This document shows, piece by piece, positions 10,625 to 22,253 of a stretch of 64,000 nt of DNA. Location: the NCBI GenBank assembly GCA_019022495.1, contig JAFEKR010000001.1, positions 2,046,001 to 2,110,000 on the forward strand. The letters are read 5' to 3'. Under the pieces are notes generated by a model that saw only the letters and a list, made by a program, of their open reading frames with translations, had not been told where the DNA came from and did not search any database. Position 1 is the stretch's first letter; the number at the start of each line of letters is the position of its first letter. A program made the position numbers and the translations under genes. This stretch comes from Epichloe hybrida (lineage: Eukaryota; Ascomycota; Sordariomycetes; Hypocreales; Clavicipitaceae).

Positions 10625-12103
10625 ATGGACACCTCACCGACCCAAGTGAAGGTCATCTTCACCACAGATGAGCAGGATCTGCAACTCCCCGAGACCAAGA
10701 GGCAATTACTTGTCCCGGCAGGTTCGTGAACCAATGTATTCTGTTTGAGATAGTCACTTGTTCGGGATTAATGCTCCTCAGATATAAAACGATATGGACT
10801 TTCTCGAATCCTCAATTCCGAGTCCATGCTCGATACTTCGTCCCCTGTGCCGCTCGACTTCCTCGCCAACGGCACCTTTCTGCGCAGCTCTATCGAAGAC
10901 TACCTCAAGTCCAATGGTCTCTCGTCCGAAACCACACTCACGCTGCAATACGTGCGCTCCTTGATCCCGCCCGTGTACCAAGCTAGTTTCCAGCACGACG
11001 ACTGGGTCAGCAGCGTTGATGTCCTGTCAGCCACGGCCCCCGCGGGCAAGAGCGTCGACGGTGTAATCAACGACAGAGTGGCCAGCGCTTCGTATGACGG
11101 CCTTGTGCGAGTATGGAATCCCTCCGGTGATGTGATTGCCACGGCCACGGCCGGCAGAGCGGGTGGCCATACAGCCAGAGTCAACGCCGTGCGATGGTTG
11201 TCTCCCACGAAACTCGCGTCCGCGGGGTTGGACATGAAAATTATCATCTGGGACTACGCCGAGACGGACGATGGCCTCTCGGGCTCGTTGAGGCATAACA
11301 TGGAACTGTGGGGCCATGAGAAAAACATCAACGCCATCGATGTCAACTGTTACACGAAGCGGATTCTCACTGCCTCGTCCGATGGCCGTGTTGGGCTGTG
11401 GACATCGTCCAAGCGTACCGCCCCCCAGGCTGACGCCGAGATTCTGCCAACAGCGCATTCCACCAAGCGCGTCAAGGTTTCTGCCGCAGCGACGACGGCC
11501 CAGCGTGGTCCGCTGGCCATGATGCCCATGCACGATGTCCAGGTGACGGCTGCCATATTCCACCCCCACGATGCGACCGTCGCCTACTCGGCGTCGCAAG
11601 ATCACACCGTCAAGACAATCGACTTGACCACTCAGAGGGAGGTGTCGAGATTAACAACCTTGCATCCCATTATGTGTGCTGCCGCCCTGGACAACTCCCT
11701 TGTCGCAGCTGGTTCGTCCGCCAGACATATTACTCTGCTTGATCCCAGAGAATCCGCTGCTGCCACGGCCGCCATGACCCTCCGTGGCCACTTGAACATG
11801 GTTGTTTCCGTCAGCCCATCTCCCGAGAACGACTACTCACTTGTTTCGGCTTCTCACGACAGCACTTGCCGGGTATGGGATCTTCGAAGCACTCGACAAG
11901 CCACGTCTGGCGAGACCACTGGCCTTGTTAGCGAGCCTGTGTACACGATTGGCAGAGAGTGGCTGAACGGCAAGAAGTTGCCGCCGGCTGGGGATGGCGC
12001 CAAGGTTCTAAGTGTCGTCTGGGACAAGTCATGGGGCATTGTTAGTGCAGGCGAGGATAAGAAGGTGCAAATCAATAGGGGCAGAGGGTTATTGGCCTCA
12101 TAG
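10625..12103 (+). CDS. YTM1: ribosome biogenesis protein Ytm1 (WDR12), WD40
   Basis: Ytm1 is a subunit of the nucleolar Nop7-Erb1-Ytm1 (PeBoW) complex needed for 60S subunit maturation; its N-terminal ubiquitin-like domain is the docking site for the AAA ATPase Rea1/Mdn1. Exon 1 is 10625-10721 (MDTSPTQVKVIFTTDEQDLQL), intron 10722-10781 (GTTCGT..CTCAG), exon 2 10782-12103, giving 472 aa. The junction yields TKRQLLVPADIKRYGLSRILN, a strong match to the Ytm1/NLE N-terminal domain. WD repeats follow (VRVWNPSGDV, IIIWDYAE, VGLWTS, CRVWDLRST), and the end GIVSAGEDKKVQINRGRG is characteristic of the family. The first methionine of exon 2 (10826) is internal. It converges on the exonuclease gene with a 240 bp gap. 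Confidence 0.95.
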
Positions 12104-12343
12104 TCTTATATTTTTTAATATAGCCTCAAGTAAAACTCGAACAGGCCAAAAATGTACATATGTGTGGTTTTTAACCGAAAGAAGTTGCACATGGAGAGCA
12201 TGTGCTCGGGAAATTGCTTTCACATCATGTTCTTCTTCTTCGCGTGACTTGTGTGCCTGCAGTGACAGGTTCAAGTAAATACGTGTGTGTATTACGTATA
12301 TATTCATATATATATGATTATAGATAGATATAGGTAAATGTGA

Positions 12344-14285
12344 TCATGTTCTAGATTGAATTGCATTTTGTTCGCAGCTCCTCACCAATGCGCCATATCG
12401 AGGTCCCATCCTTCGTCTCTGATGCAACAGGGGTATCAGTTCAAGCCTAAGTCTTTCCTGATCATGGGGCAACTTTCCCACCACAATTGCGTCTAGGATA
12501 TATGAAACCACTGTGTTGGTTTGTAGTGGTGGATCTCTCAGTATTCTGGCGATGGCCTCCGGCGAAAGGTCGAGGTTGTCATACCAGAGATGGTAGGCTC
12601 TGAGGGCAGCTGGCTGTACAGACACGACGTTTTTGGAGGCTCGGTACTGCGCAACTTTTTCCTCTGCAGCCATGATGCGATAGTCTCGTCGTTGGTTCAA
12701 AGCCAGCCTGGAAGCACTTCGCTGCGGAGGAGTGGCTGGTGTCATTTGCGACGGTTCGCTTTGGGAATCCGTGCCAGCATCGTACGAGTCATCAGACGGC
12801 TCGTCTGCGTCTTCTACTTCTGGCTCGGTCTCGGGTCTGACAACTGGAATCGGTAGCCCGAGCTCACTGTGATGAGGACGCTCTGGGCAGGGCTGCAGCG
12901 TCTTGCGCCTTGTTTCAAGGACGTGGTATAGCTGGATGCCCGCATAGGCGTCAGAAGCAGAGTCTACAAGTCACGGTCAGCACGGATATCATGATACGCT
13001 ATTGAGTGTCATGCTTACATAGGATTTGTCGATGGTTAAGCCTCCTCATCCAATTGCTTGACCTTACTACGTCGCCTTTGAACATTGGTAGCCTCAGTAC
13101 TTCTTGCACCTGGGTGGACAACGCCACAACGGTTTTGTTAATAAGTTTTGGTGTCTTGGCCTCCGTGAACTTGACTTGTTTATACAAGTGACTGAGCTCG
13201 AAGATGCCCTTCGCCGTCACGCCCAGATACTTCTTCAATCTGGTGAAATCCGCTCGAATGTTAACGCCGACCTTGCTCACATTTGGGTCTTCCATGATTT
13301 TTCGAAACGTGGGCGACGCCAAATCATCTTCTTTTTGCGAAAACAAGGCCACGTGGAACAGACCTATTCGGTCCGGACTCGAGACTTGAATCAGAGATAC
13401 ATTCTCACGAGCTCCGGAGTTCCGGGTAGCGAAAGCAAGCCACTCGAGGTCGAAGCCGATAACTTCCTGGTGTAGAAAGTGTTCCTTGCAGACCCATTCC
13501 ATGGTCTGTTTGCTGGTACAATAATGTACTTTAACTTTTTCAGTGACGCCAGCGGCAGATCTTCGTTGGTACATGGTGTATGACCAGAACGAGTTACTGG
13601 AGCCCGCCTTTGCAGAGCGGGCAGCATAGAAGAGATCTGGAGAGATGTTGAAGCTCAAAGATGTCGACGGTGGCTCGACCGTGCCATTTCTTATAGATTG
13701 TGTCTCAAATTGAGCCTTGCTTGATGATTGCATGGTGTTTGGCGCAGAATCAAGGGCAGTAGTCAGGTGTTGACTCATGCTACCGGCCGCCGGCGACAAG
13801 ATTCTTGACGGCCGGGCGCTCTTGGTACTCAGCTCAGCCGACTCTCGATTTGGGCCATCTTTGTTCACTTGAGCACCAGGAACATCTAACCCCTCTTTTG
13901 ACGACGCGAAGCCCGCTTCAGAACCACGGCTTGTGGTCTGAAAGAAACGCGACACGTCCAATGCTGGATATGATGGTCCAGGGCTTGGATTCGGACTTGG
14001 CGATGGAGAGGGAGAGAACCGAATACCCGATTCGGGACTCCATAGCCGCGTCTTGGCTCCTGGTCTCGGAGGTCCAGCCGTTGTTGATAAGGGCGTTGTC
14101 AAGGCTACGCTGCTGGGAATGTAATCGGTGGCAGATGGTCTACCGTGATCGAATCTACTGGGCCGAGGTGTAAGTCTACTTGCGGCGGCAACACGCGGGC
14201 CTGCCATGTTCATAAATTTCATCAATGGGCATAGAAACGGGGCGTGAATCGGTAAGACACCATGACAACGGCGGCCAGTTATCAT
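12344..14285 (-). CDS. DEDDy-type 3'-5' exonuclease (RNase D / WRN-like)
   Basis: A predicted 628-aa nuclease with a 3'-5' exonuclease fold. Exon 1 is 14285-13019, the intron 13018-12964 (GTAAGC..TGTAG), exon 2 12963-12344. Catalytic residues are visible: ExoI VIGFDLEW (D279, E281), ExoII VGVNIRADFTRLKKYLG (D346) and ExoIII YSASDAYAG (Y423, D427), giving a DEDDy set. The intron falls inside the catalytic Tyr codon (T|AC). The first roughly 200 residues are low complexity (Ser/Pro, with a SPSPSPSPNPSPGPS run). After the nuclease domain comes an acidic linker and a helical C-terminal region (about residues 530-610) that could be an HRDC-like nucleic-acid-binding module. A shorter start at 14222 (MKFMNMAGPR) is also possible. 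Whether the substrate is RNA or DNA cannot be read from the sequence. Confidence 0.85.
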
Positions 14286-14591
14286 GGCCTAGCGTGCGGA
14301 TTTCGATTCGTGAACATGCAGCCATGAATGGTGCATGGCCAAAGGAGCGGTGGTTTTCGCGAGGTTTGTGGGTGGCCGCTGAAGTACAACGCATGTGCTG
14401 CTATAATAGGCCGACTAGAACATGCTTTCGTGGGTCATGTGTGCTTACGTAAGACATCCTTCCCGCACAAGGAATATAGCCTCCAACAACTGGATACGGC
14501 CGGTGGAAGCAGTCCTTCTTTATCTTTCACCTCTTCATGCCTCGTTCAACAGCTGTCGACTTCTCAGCGTGTTATTGACTACAAGTTCGCA
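14286..14591. promoter_or_regulatory. divergent promoter, exonuclease / LSM5
   Basis: 306 bp between the start codons of two divergently transcribed genes. No confident core elements were seen; a CT-rich stretch (about 14505-14545) precedes LSM5. Confidence 0.5.
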
Positions 14592-15119
14592 ATGGCGTCA
14601 CAACTACTGCCCCTCGGTGAGCGCCATTGCCCCTCCAAAAGCCTCGTTGCATATACTGACCCGCCCTCAGAACTCATCGACAAGTGTGTCGGCTCAAGGA
14701 TTTGGGTCATAATGAAAGGAGACAAAGGTTCGAGTCGTGACTCACTAGCTATCAAAGTGACGCAAGAGCTAATCGTTGTGCAGAATTTAGCGGCACTCTT
14801 GTGGGCTTCGACGACTACGTCAGTAAGTGCGATCTCGAACTGTCCCGAGTAATTGTAACCGCATTTGCTAATATTGCGGATAGACATGGTTTTGGAAAAT
14901 GTGACAGAGTTGTACGTTTGAATTAGGCGTCGTGCTCGGCCCGAGACTGTTTACTGACCTGCTCCTGTAGCGATTATTCGGGAAATCACACTAAACTGCC
15001 CAAGATTCTACTCAATGGCAACAACATTTGCATGGTAAGAGTTTTTCAATGCATGAAATGAAACTTGGTGCACTAATGTAATATAACAGTTGATTCCTGG
15101 AGGCGAAGGACCAGCTTGA
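14592..15119 (+). CDS. LSM5: U6 snRNA-associated Sm-like protein LSm5, six exons
   Basis: LSm5 is one of seven Sm-fold subunits of the LSm1-7 ring (mRNA decapping, cytoplasm) and the LSm2-8 ring (U6 snRNA binding, nucleus). The 80-aa frame is spread over exons 14592-14616, 14671-14727, 14784-14822, 14884-14911, 14971-15034 and 15090-15119; all ten splice borders are GT..AG and phases match. The product starts MASQLLPLELIDKCVGSRIW, continues through the Sm1 motif (MKGDKEFSGTLVGFDDYVNMVL) and ends in the Sm2 motif KILLNGNNICMLIPGGEGPA, close to LSm5 of other eukaryotes. Because exons are 25-64 nt, no long open frame marks this gene. It is divergent from the exonuclease gene and converges on RPB11. 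Confidence 0.93.
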
Positions 15120-15522
15120 AGAAAGATGCTTCAAAGACAATACTGCCGCCTTGGGTTGGTAAATCCATGGAATTGTGACATGTTAGAGCCTGTCAGTATT
15201 GCGAGGGTCGTCAGAGCAACAACCCAAACTTCATGTTTGATGCCAAAATAGCAGTCTGTAAGCCCTGGATCGACAGAACGCGCAGCACAACACAATCCAG
15301 CACGAATTTAAACTACGATGCCTCAGATGGAGAGATTTGAGCTTTTCTCTCTTTGTTGCTACCAAGAGACATTTTCCATGAATGTAATAATACCTACATG
15401 GAATGCGATAACATGAATAAGATTACCTTGTTGTTTTTGAAATAAACACCAAATGCTACCAGACTTCCCAAATCGAATAACGCCGGTACCCTCTAGAGTC
15501 ATGCGTATAACCTGTTCATATC
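15120..15522. other. convergent 3' region between LSM5 and RPB11
   Basis: About 400 bp that must hold both 3' ends. Nothing else was seen. Confidence 0.6.
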
Positions 15523-16549
15523 TTAGAAACCATTGCCCTGCATGTTTCCTTGTTCTCCGGTGTTGGTAATACGCCGCAGCTCCCATTCCCGGGTGAACTC
15601 CTGATGAAGCGACTCGAGCTGATTGATGAGCTTCTCACACACAGATGTGAAGACATCGCGAGGAGTCTTGGTCCCATCTGTTTGCAATCGGATGAATAGC
15701 TGGGGCACGTTGGGGTGGCCAACTACACGATGTTAGCTTGGAAGAAAGCGTTTGACCCTCAGCTAGGAGACATACGCTTGTAACCCGCCATGTAGACGTT
15801 GGGGTGAGCTTTGAGATGTTCGGCCAAGAGATTGCCCAGCGTGTGGTCTTCCTTGTTCAAGACAAAGTCTGAGGTGTTCGACATGCCTGACGTTGTGTTA
15901 TAAAGGGATCGACTGCAACTTGTGTAATGGTCACAGGAAGCACAAGCCTGTGTACTGGTCCATATCATCGAGAACAGCACTTGCGGAAGCTCATTATAGT
16001 CTTACCAGAGTACACCTTTTCTTCAATTTTCTTTTCGCCTTCGCTCAGCAAGAAGAGCTCGAATCTGGACGGCTGTCAGTTGGTGTCAAGGCGATCCCAT
16101 CCAGACAAAGTTAACGTAACGGGCTATCTTGAACATTGAAATGCTTCGGATTGCAACCAGTCATGGCGAAGAGAATTTGGGAAGAGAGAGGATGATGGAA
16201 TTGGGATTAGCCAGATTGCTACCGCATTGCCACACAGGTCAACTTTGGGGGTCCGAAATTGAAGCCCACCAGCTGGCAGCAGCGTCGCCAACTGGTTACC
16301 ACCTGCCAGTGTCAGGGTCCAAGGCCTCAGCCAATAGATGTTCCAGTCTCTGATGCGCGGTTTCCCCGAAAGACTCTATGGTTCCCTTGAGTTTGAGTAA
16401 TCGGCGACTTTGACATCGATGTTGATGTTTATCTCTGCCACATCTTTGCCTTGACCATGACTGGCTGCTGTGAAAGGGGCCGCTTTCCGATCAAACCGAC
16501 GCCCTCGCTGTCAAACTCCTCTTTTGACTTACCGATCTGGCGCGTTCAT
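15523..16549 (-). CDS. RPB11: RNA polymerase II core subunit Rpb11, four exons
   Basis: Rpb11 pairs with Rpb3 in the assembly platform of RNA polymerase II. Exons on the minus strand are 16549-16533, 16064-16006, 15886-15776 and 15722-15523, giving 128 aa. The first exon codes only MNAPD and two bases of Arg; the 468-nt first intron is long for this window. The product reads MNAPDRFELFLLSEGEKKIEE, then SNTSDFVLNKEDHTLGNLLAEHL, AGYKLGHPNVPQLFIRLQTDG, and ends in the helix QEFTREWELRRI, all matching the Rpb11/alpha-like family. The C-terminus (NTGEQGNMQGNGF) is slightly longer than the yeast form. Gene order suggests a shared promoter with the downstream MTQ1 gene. Confidence 0.93.
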
Positions 16550-16976
16550 TTTTTAAACACCGATTCCTGCCCGTCAAGCTGCTGCTGAAGAATAAGCAAT
16601 TCAGCGGTCCTCGAGGCTACTGTGGTGCGGTCGTTCTCGGTGACGAATGGTGACGGAATGAAGTTTGCTCTTTCAACAGTACTAAGTCGATATTGAAAGT
16701 TTTCATATCCAAGAAAAGAAAATGAACAACAAACAGCGATGAATTGAACGAATGAGTGAATCCGAAAATGCGGCGCCTTGTGGCAATTCAAGGTTCGCTG
16801 CGGCATGTCGGAGGGCGCAAAGGGTTTAGTTCGGGTAAACCGCCCAACAAATAGCTTCAAGGCTCAGCTCAAGAAGCTCCGCCCGTTCAACAACAAACCA
16901 AACCTTGTTGAAGTACAACTCGCAATTCACCGAGACACAATGAAGACCATGTGAAGACAAAACAACATCTTAGTCA
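16550..16976. promoter_or_regulatory. divergent promoter, RPB11 / MTQ1
   Basis: 427 bp between the two start codons. No specific operator is recognised. Confidence 0.5.
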
Positions 16977-18041
16977 ATGCCGCGACTCCCTCCAAGCCTT
17001 TTCAGGCAAGCTCAACGTCAATGCCCCAATCTCGCGGCTCTTGTTCCTGCATGTCGTGACCTGCAATCGGCCAAAAGCGAGCTGAGATGGTTGACTGAGT
17101 TTGCGAGGGAGACAACACCGCAAGGCCATATTGGTGCACAACACAAATTGCTAGAGAGGCTGTGTCGGAGAAGAGGTCGCGGCGTCCCGTTGCAGTACAT
17201 TCTTGGATCGCAGCCCTTTGGCCCTTTGGATATCAAATGCACGCCAGGCGTACTTATCCCTCGAGCCGAGACCGAGGCTTACACTCTCCACCTCGTGAAC
17301 ATGATCGAGTCGAACAAAGGGGCAATGGAGAACAACGGCAAAATCAACATCATTGATTTCTGTACAGGGACTGGATGCATACCGTTGCTTATGTTCGCGC
17401 TACTACAGCACTCATTTCAACGTTTAACAGTTCGTGCAGTTGACATTGCGCCGGCCGCAGTGGACTTGGCCCAGCGTAACATCGAGTATAACATCAACTT
17501 GGGTAGAATGGCTCCATCTCGGCAGAGGCAAGCACTTGAAATCACGAAAGGGGATATTTTTAGCGACGACGATGTTGAGCGTCTTTCAGAAAACAAATGT
17601 GATGTTCTGATCTCGAATCCACCATACATATCTCGTAGAGTCTGGGACTCTGGTTGCGGACAATTAGGATATTCTGTTCGCAAATACGAACCACGTTTAG
17701 CTCTGGTGCCAGACGCGACCATCGAAACGCCCGAAGGATGGCAGCTTGAAGATGTTTTCTACGTGCGACTTTTAACCATTTCCATGACACTGAAACCGAG
17801 TGTCGCTCTGTTCGAAATGGGAGATGAGGACCAGATATGTCGTGTGCTTTCTGGATTATTTCGACACGAGATTGCGGCCATGACGGAGGTTGAGGTATGG
17901 AGAGACTGGCCGGATGTCGAGGCAGACGCGGGGCAAGACACCGAGCTTACCATCTTGGGCGGGGAACAGATTCAGACGGTTTCGGTTAAAGGTCGTGGTC
18001 GGATGAGATCGATATTCATGCGACATCGCTGGGATCAATAA
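16977..18041 (+). CDS. MTQ1: HemK-family release-factor glutamine methyltransferase (mitochondrial, Mtq1 type)
   Basis: A 354-aa single-exon protein of the PrmC/HemK family, which N5-methylates the Gln of the GGQ motif of class I peptide release factors using S-adenosylmethionine. Seen directly: LQYILGSQPFGPLDIKC (residues 72-88), IPRAETE (94-100), the SAM-binding DFCTGTGCIPLL (127-138) and the catalytic NPPY (214-217) in LISNPPYISRR. The Arg-rich, acid-poor N-terminus (MPRLPPSLFRQAQRQ) suggests mitochondrial import, so the likely partner is the mitochondrial release factor; the cytosolic paralogue Mtq2 lacks this N-terminal helical domain. The ATG at 16977 is the first in frame. Confidence 0.9.
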   Translation: MPRLPPSLFRQAQRQCPNLAALVPACRDLQSAKSELRWLTEFARETTPQGHIGAQHKLLERLCRRRGRGVPLQYILGSQPFGPLDIKCTPGVLIPRAETEAYTLHLVNMIESNKGAMENNGKINIIDFCTGTGCIPLLMFALLQHSFQRLTVRAVDIAPAAVDLAQRNIEYNINLGRMAPSRQRQALEITKGDIFSDDDVERLSENKCDVLISNPPYISRRVWDSGCGQLGYSVRKYEPRLALVPDATIETPEGWQLEDVFYVRLLTISMTLKPSVALFEMGDEDQICRVLSGLFRHEIAAMTEVEVWRDWPDVEADAGQDTELTILGGEQIQTVSVKGRGRMRSIFMRHRWDQ

Positions 18042-18581
18042 AATACTTGATAGGACACCTCTGTGCGAGCAAGCACAGTGCTCACATGAGTTAGTTTTAC
18101 ATGGCTGAATGAGTACACGAGGATCAACGGGATTAATCGGCAGAGGCTCTTTCACCGATGAGAAACCGAATTCCTACTCCGTAGTCAAATTGATGATTAG
18201 TCAGTTCATACCTATTCTGCCAGCCACTAAATATTCATTTGTTCTTGTGCAAGTCATAATAAATAGTCGTGTCGTCATTCCCGGATGCCTACCCTATGGG
18301 CCCACAACCCCAGCATTAGCGCCACGTGACGCCCATGAATTTCCAGCTTGCAAGCAAGTGAACTGCTCATCATTGAAAGGGTCAATACTTGAGCAGCATC
18401 GAACCTTTTTCTGCGTAGCATTGATTTCTCTCAGGCACACGCTATTGTTGGATGCCCATTCCTCGAAATTGCCATCTTTTGAGCTGTAGACAACCGGTCT
18501 ACGCTGCTCATGAGATAGGGTGGTCGGTCTCCTTTCAAAGACACCAACTGCGGTGGTTCCGTAGTCTGCGACAGCTTCGAT
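18042..18581. promoter_or_regulatory. intergenic region, MTQ1 3' end and m-AAA gene promoter
   Basis: 540 bp without a supportable gene. It holds one TACTCCGTA half-site at 18175-18183. Confidence 0.5.
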
Positions 18582-21147
18582 ATGCCCACCATGTCAAGAT
18601 ATCTCCGACAGTCGAGCCAGCTCACGCGCTTAGCTAGACTTTCACAGAAGCCAAGCGTCCAGCGAAGCCTGCGGCTTACAGCCGCGTCACGATCGTTCCC
18701 TTCGCAGACACTGCCGGCTCCCTATGGCATCAGCGCGAGGTACTATTCCTCGCAAAAGTTGCCACAGCCCGATGAGGACCCGAAGGCGAACAAAGACAAT
18801 AAATCCGACACACCGAGCAGCCAGAACGACTCCAAGAAGAAGGACGCAGGAGAGAAAGATACTGATTCCCTGAAGGTCGCGCCGTTGCCAGAAGGATGGA
18901 TTCGATTATCGAAAGAAGAGATTGCCCAGTTGGAGGCATTTCAAAAAGTGCTACCAGAAGCACAAAGAGCCACACTGAAGGATATTCTTAGAGGGCTTCA
19001 GCAGACGGGCGCGCCTGCTGAAGTACGGGAACTGTTACAGAAGATGCGCAAAGGCCCCGGTAACTTGTCGATCCTAGACAAGGGTCGATTAATGCGTTGT
19101 GTGTTTATGATGGCAGAAAGACTGGCAGAATGGGAGATCGAAGAGCAACGAAAAGGCAACGGAATGTTCGACCAAAATAAAACGCCGAATGAAACACAAA
19201 ACGAGACTGGCAAAACCGGCAAGAGTGAACCTGAATTTGAATCTCGCGACAAGAAAGCCGACGACAGCGGATCTAATCAACAAGGACCCGGACAACCCAA
19301 GAAGCCCGAGCGTAACACCTTTGCAAACTTGGCTCAGTAGCAAGCCATTTTCATTTGAGAAAAAGCTCGAAGAAGCCCAAGATCAACTCGGAATTCCCGC
19401 TTCAGAGAGAATACCTGTCAGCTACGAAGCTGGCGGCAGCACAATCGGCAACCTTGTCTTGGCTTTTGGCCCGACCCTCCTTTTCATCGGCCTCATTCTC
19501 TGGACTCAGCGATCTATGGGTGGCCGAGCCGGAGGCGGCGGCATGTTCAACTTTGGCAAGAGCAAGGCCAAGAAATTCAATGCCGAGAACTCTGTCAAGG
19601 TTAAGTTTGCTGACGTGGCTGGCCTGGAGGAAGCCAAGACGGAAATCATGGAATTCGTCAGTTTCCTCAAGCAGCCCGAAAAATTCGAGAAGCTGGGAGC
19701 AAAGATACCCCGCGGCGCTATTCTCGCCGGCCCTCCGGGTACTGGTAAGACGCTTCTCGCAAAGGCCACTGCTGGCGAGTCTGGCGTTCCCTTTTTCAGC
19801 GTGAGCGGTTCCGAATTTGTGGAAATGTTTGTCGGCGTTGGTCCGTCAAGAGTTCGAGATCTTTTTGCAGAGGGACGCAAGAATGCTCCTTGCATCATCT
19901 TCATTGACGAAATCGATGCCATTGGTCGAGCTCGTCAAGAGAGCGGACGAGGATTTGGTGGCAACGACGAGCGAGAGGCCACGCTCAACCAAATCCTGAC
20001 GGAAATGGATGGGTTCAACACTCGTGAGCAAGTTGTCGTCTTGGCCGGTACCAACCGCGCAGACATCCTGGACAAGGCTCTCATGCGACCAGGTCGTTTC
20101 GATAGGCACATCTTCATCGACCGACCCACTATGAACGGCCGAAAGGAGATTTTCAAGGTGTACCTTAAGAAGATTGTCACCAATGAAGACCAAGACTTTC
20201 TGGTTGGTCGCCTGGCTACGCTGACGCCTGGCTTCTCTGGTGCTGATATTTCCAATGTTGTCAACGAGGCGGCTCTGATCGGTACGTATCTACGACTTTT
20301 GTTTACTTTTCCCTTCCAGGAGCAATTCTAATCAATGCAATATGTAGCTGCCCGAGGAAATGCCGAAGAAGTCAAGATGGAGCACTTTGAGCGGGCTATC
20401 GAGCGAGTCATCGGCGGTCTGGAACGCAAGTCTCTTGTGCTTAGACCAGAGGAGAAGAAGACTGTGGCATATCACGAGGCAGGCCACGCCATCTGCGGCT
20501 GGTTCCTTCGCCACGCCGACCCTCTCTTGAAAGTGTCTATTATCCCTCGTGGACAAGGGGCCCTTGGTTATGCCCAATACCTGCCGCAAGATGCGTACCT
20601 GATGAACACGAACCAGCTGATGGATCGCATGGCCATGACAATGGGCGGCCGTGTATCGGAGGAACTGCACTTCCCTACAGTCACTACAGGAGCCAGTGAT
20701 GACTTCAAGAAGGTCTCCGGCATGGCGCGCAACATGGTTACGCAGTGGGGTATGTCTGACAAAGTCGGACCTGTTTTTTTCGAAAGCGACCCAAATCGAA
20801 TGCAGAAGCCATTCGCCGAGTCGACGGCCCAACAGATTGACCAAGAGGTTCACAGAATTGTTGATGAGGCTTACCAGCGATGCAAGGGCCTGCTGCTAGA
20901 GAAGAAGAAGGAAGTCGGCCTGATCGCAGAGGAGCTGCTGAAGAAGGAGGTACTGGTCCGAGATGACATGGTCCGAATCCTGGGAAAACGACCATTCGAC
21001 GACAACAATGAGGACTTTGAGAAGTACTTTGGCGGCGGCAAAGAATCAAGCGCACCACCTCCGTTCCCTGCTGAGACAGACACGTCCAAGGATGAACCCC
21101 CTGCTCCCGCCCCAGCCTTCAGCCAGCATCCCGAGAGCTCAAGATGA
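18582..21147 (+). CDS. YTA12: m-AAA protease subunit (Yta12/Afg3 type) lacking TM1 and intermembrane-space domain; frame broken at about 19335
   Basis: m-AAA proteases are inner-mitochondrial-membrane ATP-dependent zinc proteases of the FtsH family. The first segment (18582-19340, frame 0) has an Arg/Ser-rich presequence ([20 protein letters not shown]), a charged linker and the matrix N-domain, and stops with [11 protein letters not shown] at 19338-19340. The second (frame 1, recognisable from about 19342) begins [19 protein letters not shown], then membrane span 2 (about 19447-19500), Walker A GPPGTGKT (19729-19752), Walker [11 protein letters not shown] and, after an intron at 20282-20347, zinc motif HEAGH (20473-20487), ending at 21147. 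In homologues about 90-100 residues carrying span 1 and the intermembrane-space domain lie between these segments; here they are absent and the frame shifts. No phase-correct intron was found to bridge it. GKRPF and ICGWF favour Yta12 over Afg3. Either a real internal deletion or an assembly error. Confidence 0.8.
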
Positions 21148-22253
21148 GGCGTGGGGGAAGGGGAAGCGGGGTTTCGACTCCCGCCTGCTCGACCAAACGG
21201 AAATCAATTCTTGAATAAGAATAGGCTAAAATATGTTGCCCGCTTCGGCTGTGGTCGAGGCGGGATTCGGATCTGCTCGGAACTTGATTGCGGCCAGCAG
21301 ATTGGCCGGTTCAACATGACACCGAAAAGTTGTGATGCATGTGATGGGAACCCAAGGTACCGGGACTCCCCTGCACTTGGAATCAAGTTGTATTGGTGTT
21401 TTGCAAGTCATGCTTTACTCTCTCAACTCCATGTATACACGCAGGGCGTATGACATCCCCTTACCGACCTGTAAACAACCAGCATCATTGCTCTCCTCTG
21501 GGACGGCGCATGTGGATGAAGATACTCGTTCATACCATATTTTTCTCTTTTTTCTTTTTGTGTATCTGCACCCCATGTAAACCACTGTATGTATGTACTT
21601 TAGGGCCTAGAATATAAGTCTCGGTGTGGACGAGCGGACGAGAAAGATGGCGAAATGCACCACCACCAAACCAAACCAAGCCAAACCAAACCAAATCAAA
21701 CGGGGCCGTGACTTGCGACTTGTGGCTTGCCTGCATATGAATATCACTTCCTTTCTGGTGGCAGCCAGAAACGAGGGACGTGGACGTGGATGTGGACGTT
21801 GACGTCGACTGGCCGCACTGTGATTGGTCGAGAAAGTTCCATTTGGCAAAGTTACGGACTTGGCATGGACTAAGTGGATCCCTTCCTTTACCTCGCCAAG
21901 CTTGCAACATCTTGAACTTCTCTCTCTGTCTACTGATAACGGACCCAAGTGGAATTTTTTTTTTAGGTCAGAGACAAAACGGGAAGGAGAAGATTTGGGA
22001 TTCAATTTCTTGGACTTTTTTTTTCTCTTTTTTCTTATTCTTCTTGTTCTTCTTTATCATTTTCACATGACCATTTTTTGCCACGTTCGCAACCGGCTTC
22101 AATCAACCTTTTTGCTTCTTCTTGTTTTTGCTCTCAGCAGCCATGTTTTTATAATATACATTTGTTGACGCAACGAGAAAGGAGATACAGGAAGTAAAAG
22201 AAGAAGATCCAATTGCTCACCATTCTCTCTGCCCTGCTCTGCGCACAAACACC
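21148..22253. other. non-coding interval before BOR1
   Basis: 1.1 kb with no supportable gene. It has a CCAAA-type repeat (about 21663-21700), GTGGAC/GACGTC hexamers (about 21777-21811) that include TGACGTCGAC, a partial match to a CRE/ATF site, and T-rich tracts (about 21955-22070) in the probable BOR1 leader. Confidence 0.6.

Noticed and set aside
19060..19340. Intron with donor GTAACT at 19060 to repair the m-AAA frame
   Set aside because: The phase does not match the downstream frame, and the membrane span and intermembrane domain would still be missing.
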